Shown: positions 58,333-64,000 of the stretch, piece after piece
Numbering within the stretch: the stretch's first letter is position 1
Layout of the letters: each line of letters begins with the position of its first letter
Source: Kitasatospora sp. CB01950
Lineage (GTDB): Bacteria > Actinomycetota > Actinomycetes > Streptomycetales > Streptomycetaceae
DNA: 64,000 nt
NCBI RefSeq assembly: GCF_001905465.1
Contig: NZ_LISX01000020.1
Location: forward strand, 38,539 to 102,538
Direction: 5' to 3'
Notes under the pieces: model-generated
Seen by the model: the letters and a program-made list of their open reading frames with translations, nothing else
Told to the model about the DNA's origin: nothing
The model's database searches: none
Translations under genes and position numbers: made by a program

Positions 58333-59579
58333 GCGGCCTGCTCCCCGCGCTCGACCAGGACCCCGTTCTCGAACCGCGCGCCGGCGCGGACCAGGGACAC
58401 GAGGTGGGCTCCGGTGATCGCGCGCCATCGCGCCTGAGCGGACTCGACCAGCTTGAACACCATCGCGAGCGCAGCCGCAGGACTGCCCGCACCTCGCGTG
58501 ACCTTGGTACGGAGCTTGACCGTGGAGAAGGTCGACTCAATGGGGTTCGTGGTCCGCAGGTGAATCCAGTGCTCGGCCGGAAAATCGTAGAACGCAAGCA
58601 GTTCGTCCCGGTCCTCGGTGATCTTCGCAACGGCCTTCGGGAACTTCGCCCCGCAGGTCTTCGCGAACGCCTCGATCGCCTTCTCGGCGTGGCTGCGGTC
58701 CTCGGCGTTGCAGATCTCCTGCATCGCCTTCGTCGCGCCGGGCTGCGCGGACTTGGGCAGGCAGTTGGTGACGTTGCGGGCCTTGTGAACCCAGCACTTT
58801 TGCGGCCTGGCCGCTGGGAACACCTCGGCGAGTGCCTGCCACAGGCCCATGGCGCCGTCGCCGATGACCAGCTCGGGGTCGCGCATTCCGCGCCGGCGAC
58901 AGTCCCGCAGCAGGTCCGCCCACGACTCGGTGGACTCCCGCAGCCCCTCAGCCAGAGCGATCAGCTCCTTCGTGCCGTCCAGCCGGACCCCGAGCAGGAC
59001 CAGGACGCACGAGTGGGCCTGCCCGAGCCGGACCTTCGGGTGCACGCCGTCAGCCCAGACGTAGACGAAGTCGCGATCCGACAGGTCCCGGGTCTGGAAG
59101 GCGGCGTGGTCGTCGCTCCACTGCTTCGTCAGCCGGGTCACGGTCGCGGCCGACAGGCCGGCCGTGCCGCCGAGGAACTGCTCCAGCGCGGGCACGAAGT
59201 CGCCGGACGACAGGCCGTGCAGGTAGAGCAGCGGCAGCACCTCGGAGATCTTCGGCGACTTGCGGCACCACGGCGCCAGGATCTTCGAGGAGAACTGCTT
59301 GCGCTCGCCGCTGACCTCGTCGACGCGGCGGTCGTTCACCCGCGGCGCGGTGACCGCAACCGGGCCGGCCGCGGTGACCACGGTCCGGGGCCGGTGGTGG
59401 CCGTTGCGGACCACCAGGCGGTGCCCTCGCTCGTCTCGCTCGGCAGCCAACTCGGCTATGCACTGGTTGACTTCCGCCTCCAGTGCGGCGGCCGGCATCC
59501 GCCGGGCGCCTTCCCGCACGATCTCGTCGATCAGGGAGCCGGACTGTGTGGAGCCGTCGTCGGTGACTACGCTGAGCAT
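58329..59579 (-). CDS. IS256-family transposase
   Basis: This 416-aa protein is full length for the family (about 400). It has a DDE core with Asp in VYVWADGVHPKVR, Asp in ELVIGDGAMGLWQAL and Glu in LRTTNPIESTFSTVKLR. The N-terminal DNA-binding part and the C-terminal MVFKLVESAQARWRAI match Mutator-like transposases. No stop or frameshift is seen, so it is probably active. It overlaps the passenger gene. Confidence 0.95.
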   Translation of the reverse strand: MLSVVTDDGSTQSGSLIDEIVREGARRMPAAALEAEVNQCIAELAAERDERGHRLVVRNGHHRPRTVVTAAGPVAVTAPRVNDRRVDEVSGERKQFSSKILAPWCRKSPKISEVLPLLYLHGLSSGDFVPALEQFLGGTAGLSAATVTRLTKQWSDDHAAFQTRDLSDRDFVYVWADGVHPKVRLGQAHSCVLVLLGVRLDGTKELIALAEGLRESTESWADLLRDCRRRGMRDPELVIGDGAMGLWQALAEVFPAARPQKCWVHKARNVTNCLPKSAQPGATKAMQEICNAEDRSHAEKAIEAFAKTCGAKFPKAVAKITEDRDELLAFYDFPAEHWIHLRTTNPIESTFSTVKLRTKVTRGAGSPAAALAMVFKLVESAQARWRAITGAHLVSLVRAGARFENGVLVERGEQAA

Positions 59580-59772
59580 GGGCGTACCTTCCCGACCCGC
59601 GCTGCAACACGGGCCTACTCGGAGACCTTACGGATCATTCGGGAAGGTACGCCTTCGGCATGCCCTCCCGGAACCGATCCACAAGTCCTGAGCATTGCTC
59701 GTCATTTGGTCGCGGCGGACTCTGTGGACGAGTACGACTGTCCGGTTTGTGGAGATCCGGAGTCTCGGTGAT

Positions 59773-60972
59773 TCAGGACGTTCCGGCTGGCCGGGACTGG
59801 TAGAGGGTGCCGTCGCGGAGCATGGCGTACAGGACGTCGACCCGGCGTCTGGCCAGGCAGAGGAGGGCCTGGGTGTGCCGCTTGCCCTGGCTGATCTTCT
59901 TGTCGTAGTAGGTCCGTGAGGCCGGGTCGGCGAGGGAAGCGAACGCGGCCAGGAAGAACGCCCGTTTCAGCTGCTTGTTGCCGCGGCGGGAGGGCTGTTC
60001 GCCGCGTATCGAGGATCCGGAACTGCGGGTCGCGGGGGCCATGCCGGCGTAGGAGGCGAGGTGGGCTGCGGTCGGGAACGCGCTCGTGTCGCCGACGTCG
60101 ATCAGGACCCGGGCACCGGTTCTGGTGCTGATGCCGGGCATGGAGGTCAGGATCTGCGACAGCGGGTGCTCGTCGAGCAGTTCCTGGATCCGCTTCTCCA
60201 GGAGCTTGCGTTGGTCGAGGACGGCCCTCAGCGAGCCGGCCAGGCTCGGCACGATCAGCGCGGCCGCCTCGGTGCCCGGGACGACGACGGTCTGCTCGTC
60301 CGGCGCGCTGAGGATGTCCTCGACCAGGCGCTCGAACATGCGTGGGGCCAGCGGCCGGGCGGCATCGAGCAGGCGGCGGCGTCCGACCTTGCGCAGAGCG
60401 GCCGGTGAGCCGAACCGTCCAGCAAGGCCAGGACTGCCGGGTGGTCGATCCTTGGCCCCAGCACGCGTTCCAGGTGCGGGTGGATCTGGGTGAGCAGGCC
60501 GCGCAGGCGGTTGGCGATGCGGGTGGCCTCGCCGGCGAGGTCGTCGTCGAAGCCGACGATCATCTCCAGGTCGGCGATGGTCTCGTCGGTGAGCTCGATG
60601 CCGCGCAGGGTGTGCGGCATGGTGCGGGCGGCGTCCGCGATGACGAAGGCGTCACGGGCGTCGGTCTTGGCTTCGCCGGGGTAGAGGTCGGCGATGCGGC
60701 GCGTCGTCAGGCCGGGCAGGCAGGCGACGCGGCAGCCGGCGTCCCGGGCGACCGCCAGGGCAGGGCGCCGATGGAGGCGGACTGGTCGACGACGACCAGG
60801 ACGGTGCCGTGCTTGGCGGTGAGCTTGTCCAAGACGGCCCGCATCTTGGGTTCGCTGTTCGCAGCCGCTTGTCGAAGGCCCGTTTGCCGGCCCGGGTGAC
60901 GGCGGTTCCGTGGTGTTCGCCCTTGCCGACGTCCAGGCCGAGGAAGACGTCCACATCGCTGGTGTCGATCAC
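59773..60972 (-). pseudogene. IS110-family transposase, multiply frameshifted
   Basis: From the ATG at 60972, frames must be joined three times: MIDTSDVDVFLGLDVGKGEH (RuvC-like DEDD start), NSEPKMRAVLDKLTAKHGTV, LAVARDAGCRVACLPGLTTR with GEAKTDARDAFVIADAA, and finally the Transposase_20 domain with ILTSMPGISTRTGARVLIDV and ASYAGMAPATRSSGSSIRGE. Shifts lie near 60865, 60765 and 60415. The gene is inactive. IS110 elements lack inverted repeats and use a bridge RNA. Confidence 0.8.
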
Positions 60973-61140
60973 GCTGATCCTTCACGAGGTCGTGCTGTCC
61001 CGGCCTCGTTGGCGTGGCACCGGTCGCCGGCATCCACGTTACGAAGAGCCTCCCAGCGAGCTGGTGGTCCTGCCTCTATCAGCGGTCTACCGATGCCTCC
61101 GGTCCGGTGACACCACCCCCCCGGATCATGCGAACTACAG
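60973..61140 (-). ncRNA. Candidate IS110 bridge-RNA locus
   Basis: The 168 nt upstream of the IS110 transposase remnant are non-coding. They hold small stem-loops, for example CACGA-GG-TCGTG (60983-60994) and CCAGC-GA-GCTGG-type (61053-61064). In IS110 subgroup elements the bridge RNA comes from this 5' region; the assignment here is by position only. Confidence 0.3.
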
Positions 61141-61189
61141 GGGGGAACAGTCATGCCGGGCCGGAGGCCGGGAGCCCCGTTGCGGGGCC

Positions 61190-61512
61190 ACCAAAAAGGT
61201 AACGGGGGGGGCAGGGTCTGGCTGGTCTGCGCGGTCGGCGTCGTGCCGTTGAACAGGCGGGCGGTGACAATGCCGTTGGGCGCGACCGACCAGAGGTCGA
61301 CGGTGCCGTCACGGTTGATGTCGGCGGCCTGCAGCACGGGAAACGCCGCGGCAGTGAGACCGTCGGAGACCTTGACCGGGCGGTCGGGCCATTGTCGGTG
61401 CCGAGAATGGCAGCGATCGCCAGGTTGGTCAGCACGGTCGGGCTTGTAGTACCAGACCTGGCCGTTGGCAGCGTTGCGGGCGTACAGCGCCGGCAATCGA
61501 CTACGGAAAGCA
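61190..61512 (-). pseudogene. FG-GAP/VCBS-repeat protein fragment
   Basis: The minus strand reads ALYARNAANGQVWYYKP, then (after a frame change) VLTNLAIAAILGTDNG, and LQAADINRDGTVDLWSVAPNGIVTARLFNG. The D-x-N-x-D-G-x-D calcium loop is the signature of FG-GAP/VCBS repeats in secreted proteins. Both ends are cut: one by the IS110 flank near 61190, the other by unrelated DNA near 61495. Confidence 0.6.
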
Positions 61513-61629
61513 GCATGACGGGAAGGGCGCCGCAAGGCAATATATTCTCGACCAGGCTCGCGGCTACTTGGCGAGCGGAGATTATGCCAAGAAGGACGCG
61601 ATGTATGACATGATCATGGCCGGGCATTA
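61493..61629 (+). pseudogene. C-terminal fragment of an unknown, less G+C-rich gene
   Basis: A plus-strand frame reads IDYGKQHDGKGAARQYILDQ, ARGYLASGDYAKKDAMYDM and ends IMAGH at a TAG. Codon use is much less G+C-rich than host genes, which points to horizontal origin. No start precedes it. It ends before a hairpin, like a real gene end. It could be the tail of a polymorphic toxin; this is a guess. Confidence 0.4.
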
Positions 61630-61663
61630 GGGCAGGTTCATCGCGATCGGATAGGTAGTCGGG

Positions 61664-61691
61664 GTGGCAGGGGCGATATGACCCCTGCCAC
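61664..61691 (+). terminator. Terminator after the gene fragment
   Basis: GTGGCAGGGG and CCCCTGCCAC form a perfect 10-bp stem with an 8-nt loop, 35 nt after the TAG of the fragment. Confidence 0.6.
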
Positions 61692-61738
61692 TCTGGCGGA
61701 TTTTGGCCCACTGTGCAGGGATTTATTGGGGGGGGAAA

Positions 61739-62170
61739 TTGAAGCGTCGGTCATCGAATGTTCAAATGCTTTCATTCTGTGCGGTGGCATTGCTCGGCAT
61801 GTTGCTGATCGGAGCCTGTGCAACGTTCTCCGGGAAGGAGGGCCATCCGGATGTGACGGGAAATTGGGCGGCCGGTGAGGAGCGATTGGAGATCCACCCC
61901 GATGGGCGGATGGGGGATGCGAAAATTCTCGAATCCCTGTGCCATTCCGAGCTTGCGCAGTCTCCATCTGTCAGAGAAATCGGTGGCGCCACCTGGCACT
62001 ACAAGGAACTGCCCTCTGCCGGGCCGGGCATCGGGATCGTCCTGCCGGACTTCTTCAAGCCGGGTCTTCCGTGTGAAGTCGAACTGCTCATCACGAAGAA
62101 GGGGGCCGGGGTGGACGAACTGACGCCGACCAGTGGGCCGACGCCGGCCAAGCCGTTCCGCAGGCGGTGA
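61739..62170 (+). CDS. Lipoprotein, likely acquired
   Basis: This 143-aa protein starts at TTG after a G-rich ribosome binding site (GGGGGG, 3 nt before). The signal LSFCAVALLGMLLIGAC ends in a lipobox with the modified Cys near residue 27, so it is a cell-surface lipoprotein. The mature part reads NWAAGEERLEIHPDGRMGDAKILESLC and has a second cysteine pair. G+C content is lower than in neighbours. Its stop codon lies within the left end of the IS5-type element. Confidence 0.6.
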   Translation: MKRRSSNVQMLSFCAVALLGMLLIGACATFSGKEGHPDVTGNWAAGEERLEIHPDGRMGDAKILESLCHSELAQSPSVREIGGATWHYKELPSAGPGIGIVLPDFFKPGLPCEVELLITKKGAGVDELTPTSGPTPAKPFRRR

Positions 62171-62230
62171 GCCTTTTCAAGGCGGGCACCGTTCGGGTGA
62201 CGGCAGGGTGCTCGGGATGGGAGCAGAACG

Positions 62231-62296
62231 AACGAGGCTCCCGGGCGGTTGAGCGAGATGTCTCACGTCTCAACCAACCAGCCAGGGAGCCTCGTT
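62231..62296 (+). promoter_or_regulatory. Nested stem-loop over the IS5 transposase start
   Basis: The outer arms AACGAGGCTCCC (62231-62242) and GGGAGCCTCGTT (62285-62296) are perfect 12-bp inverted repeats. Inside them GGTTGAG/CTCAACC and GAGA/TCTC pair as well. The right outer arm contains the GGGAG ribosome binding site and part of the TTG start, so folding would hide them. Confidence 0.65.
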
Positions 62297-63059
62297 GGTC
62301 ACATATCCTGCCGCACTGGACCTGCCGCGCGCGCCCGTCGAGTGGGTCACGATGCTCATCGTCACCCGGGAGGGCGACCGCAGGTGCAAGCTCCGGCCCT
62401 CGCAGCGGGCTCTGGTCGCGCTGGTGTACCTGCGCAAGCACGACAACCCTCGCCCAGATCGCCGCCGGCTTCCGGATCAGCGTCGGTACCGCCCATGCCT
62501 ACGTCCACCAGGTCACCGACCTCCTCGCCCGGCGCGCGCCCGGCCTGACCCGTGCCCTGCGTGAGGCCGACCCGGAATACGTCCTGGTCGGCGGAACCCT
62601 CGCCGAGTGCGACCGCGTCGGCGACGGCCGCGCCGACCACTCCGGCAAGCACCGCCGCCACGGCGTGAACCACCAGGTCATCACCGGCCCGACGGGCAAG
62701 CTCGTGTGGATCTCCCGCGCCCTGCCCGGCCGTACCCACGACCTCACCGCCGCCCGCACCCACCGCATCGTCAGGACCTGCGCCCGGCTACGTATCCCCG
62801 CACTGGCCGACATGGCGCACACAGGTGCCGGCGGAACGTTCGCAGTGCCGACCAGACGCCCCGCCCGCAAGGAGCTGACCGCTGGGCAGCGGCCGCCGAA
62901 CCGGGCCCACGCCCGGCTCCGTCACCCCGTCGAACGCGGCGTCGTCACCGTCAAGTCGCCGCCGTCAAGCGCCGGCGAATCTTCCGCCACGCACGTTGCA
63001 GCCCGAACCGGCTGACGTCAGCAGCCAAGGCAGTCCTCGCCCTGGAGCGTCACCGCTGA
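62295..63059 (+). pseudogene. IS5-type transposase, two frameshifts
   Basis: From a TTG at 62295 the frame reads VTYPAALDLPRAPVEWVTML and KLRPSQRALVALVYLRKHD. It then shifts near 62450 to TLAQIAAGFRISVGTAHAYVHQVTDLLA and onward through the DDE region (LVGGTLAECDRVGDG, KHRRHGVNHQVITGPTGKLV, ALADMAHTGAGG). It shifts again near 62960 to FRHARCSPNRLTSAAKAVLALE. The gene cannot make an active protein. Confidence 0.75.
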
Positions 63060-63066
63060 AAGGCTC

Positions 63067-63117
63067 AATGTGGCGAATGGGATGATCAACGTCGTCGCCG
63101 ACTTCTTCGACTGGTAG
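63067..63117 (+). pseudogene. Short C-terminal gene fragment after the IS5 end
   Basis: Directly after the IS end one frame reads NVANGMINVVADFFDW and stops at TAG. It looks like the last 16 residues of a host gene cut by the element. It lies 9 nt before the next gene, as in an operon. Confidence 0.35.
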
Positions 63118-63126
63118 GCCTGAAAG

Positions 63127-63555
63127 ATGATCGTTACAACGCTTGTCGCCCTGTGCGCCTTGGGGTCCGGAACGGTGGCCGTCCGGCGTGGGATGCGGAG
63201 CTGGCGAGGCCAGGCCCCCTTCGCGCCCCGGGCGGTGGTACTCGCCACACCCGCCGTGCAGGCCGGAGTGGAGCGTGCCCTGCTGGTGCTCGGCGTGTTC
63301 CACTACTTCCTCGGCGTGATGATCGGCCTGGGCGGATACCTCAAAGCCGTGGGTGCCATAGGAGGCGCGAATCCGCCGCGGCCGTCCGTGGCCCTGGTGG
63401 TCGTGCTGCTGATCCTCCTCGTCGGCGTCGTCACCACCTCTTGGACGGCGATCGCGATCGTCTGCTTCAACCGGCCGCGGTTCCTGGTCCCGCCGCACCT
63501 GCGGGACCAGCCCGGCACCATGTCGACCCGTCGTCGACACCCAACGGCACGTTAG
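63127..63555 (+). CDS. Small membrane protein
   Basis: This 142-aa protein has three or four hydrophobic segments: the N-terminal IVTTLVALCALGSGTVAV, ALLVLGVFHYFLGVMIGLGGYL, and ALVVVLLILLVGVVTTSWTAIAIVCF. A basic tail follows. No family is recognised. The gene is on the plus strand and is followed 16 nt later by the next one, so both are probably co-transcribed. Confidence 0.65.
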   Translation: MIVTTLVALCALGSGTVAVRRGMRSWRGQAPFAPRAVVLATPAVQAGVERALLVLGVFHYFLGVMIGLGGYLKAVGAIGGANPPRPSVALVVVLLILLVGVVTTSWTAIAIVCFNRPRFLVPPHLRDQPGTMSTRRRHPTAR

Positions 63556-63571
63556 GAAGGCGAGAGACGTC

Positions 63572-63913
63572 ATGAACGATCGGGCCTCCGCGGTCGGAAG
63601 CGTGCGGGTCACCCGTGACTCCACGCGTCTGCGGGACGAGTGGCGGGCCTACACGATCCTGGTCGACGGCGCCGCCGTCGCCACGGTCCGTCGCGGCAAG
63701 TCCGTTTCGGTGGATCTCCCACCCGGGCCGCACACGGTTCGACTCAAGATCGACTGGTGCGCGAGTCCGGAGGTCGTCGTCACCGTGGCCGCGGGCGCCG
63801 AGCGCCGTTTGGAGTGCGGTCCGCAAACCAGCGAGGCCGGCAACCTGTCCCTGATCACCGCGGAGCGCGACAACTACCTGTGGCTGCGTCCGCCCGACGA
63901 GCCGGCAGGCTGA
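63572..63913 (+). CDS. Hypothetical PEGA-like beta-sandwich protein
   Basis: This 113-aa protein reads as a small beta-sandwich: YTILVDGAAVATVRRGKSVSVDLPPGPHTVRLKIDWCASPEVVVTV. This is the pattern of PEGA-like domains that often occur at the end of signalling or secreted proteins. No signal peptide or membrane helix is visible. GGAAGGCGAGA precedes the ATG. The function is unknown. It is the last complete gene; the final 87 nt show nothing. Confidence 0.65.
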   Translation: MNDRASAVGSVRVTRDSTRLRDEWRAYTILVDGAAVATVRRGKSVSVDLPPGPHTVRLKIDWCASPEVVVTVAAGAERRLECGPQTSEAGNLSLITAERDNYLWLRPPDEPAG

Positions 63914-64000
63914 GTCGGAAATCGGTCCTGTCCGCACCATGTTGTTGGTTGCCCCGCGGGACTCCGTGTGGAGGATCTGACTACTGAACTTGATTGAGTG

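Larger units (their letters stand above)
57830..59700. mobile_element. IS256-family insertion sequence, intact, with passenger gene
   Basis: The 1.87-kb element has imperfect inverted ends: GAGCAATAGTCAAGAGTTGTGG at 57831-57852 and its partner (about 18 of 22 identical on the reverse strand) at 59679-59700. Both ends are flanked by the 8-bp direct repeat GTCATTTG (57822-57829 and 59701-59708), the size IS256 elements make. Inside are a full-length transposase and a coupled small gene, both on the minus strand. The preserved target repeat suggests recent insertion. Confidence 0.9.
62168..63067. mobile_element. IS5-type insertion sequence, decayed
   Basis: Inverted ends read TGAGCCTTTTCA (62168-62179) and TGAAAGGCTCA (63057-63067). 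The element contains a frameshifted transposase on the plus strand and a large nested hairpin just before its start. No clear target duplication is seen. Confidence 0.55.

Overview
The window is chromosomal DNA of a high-G+C actinomycete, most likely Streptomycetaceae (Streptomyces or Kitasatospora type). Third codon positions are almost all G or C, and GTG and TTG starts are common. The gene repertoire is typical of the group: a family 2B encapsulin, SpoIIE/GAF phosphatases, mycothiol-type DinB enzymes, an F420-type LLM flavoprotein and many GNAT acetyltransferases. No tRNA, rRNA or CRISPR array was seen.

Layout. 0-12.5 kb: a serine hydrolase cut by the window edge, a PucR-type regulator, an MFS pump divergent from an ArsR-like regulator, an orphan family 2B encapsulin shell gene, a His/Pro-rich exported protein, a DUF4239 membrane protein, a CYTH-domain protein, an amidase and a MarR/MFS pair. 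12.5-24.9 kb: small accessory genes, many GNATs, two SpoIIE-related loci nearby, and several broken genes (a HEAT-like pseudogene and a frameshifted gene start). 24.9-32.7 kb: a ketopantoate-reductase-like protein with a repeat insertion, a membrane SpoIIE phosphatase, a secreted PHB-depolymerase-type esterase, and a permease-cupin-FAD oxidase operon that looks like amine uptake and oxidation. 32.7-45.3 kb: small enzymes, three more MFS pumps, a MarR-controlled redox operon (MFS, HbpS/GlcG-like, SnoaL-like, aldo/keto reductase), an LLM flavoprotein, a frameshifted zinc-finger-like gene and a phytanoyl-CoA-type dioxygenase. 45.3-56.4 kb: a YdeP/FdhF molybdoenzyme, a bicovalent-FAD oxidase followed by a flavin monooxygenase, a TmrB-like protein, a P450-ferredoxin pair, a RidA protein and an ATP-grasp protein. 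56.4-63.1 kb: a graveyard of mobile DNA with five transposase families. Only an IS256-type element is intact; it has inverted ends, an 8-bp target duplication and a translationally coupled passenger gene. 63.1-64 kb: two small host genes.

How genes work together. Regulator/pump pairs are the commonest theme (ArsR/MFS, MarR/MFS twice), each with a visible palindrome near the promoter or start. The encapsulin has no recognised cargo beside it. A CYTH protein, from the superfamily that includes class IV adenylyl cyclases, lies 2.1 kb downstream and is a speculative partner for the shell's cyclic-nucleotide-binding domain. The P450 and its [3Fe-4S] ferredoxin overlap by 4 nt and form an electron-transfer pair. 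A 13-nt palindrome of the form TGACG-N3-CGTCA recurs six times and may be a shared regulatory site.

Functions come from reading motifs and family resemblance only; no database search was run.
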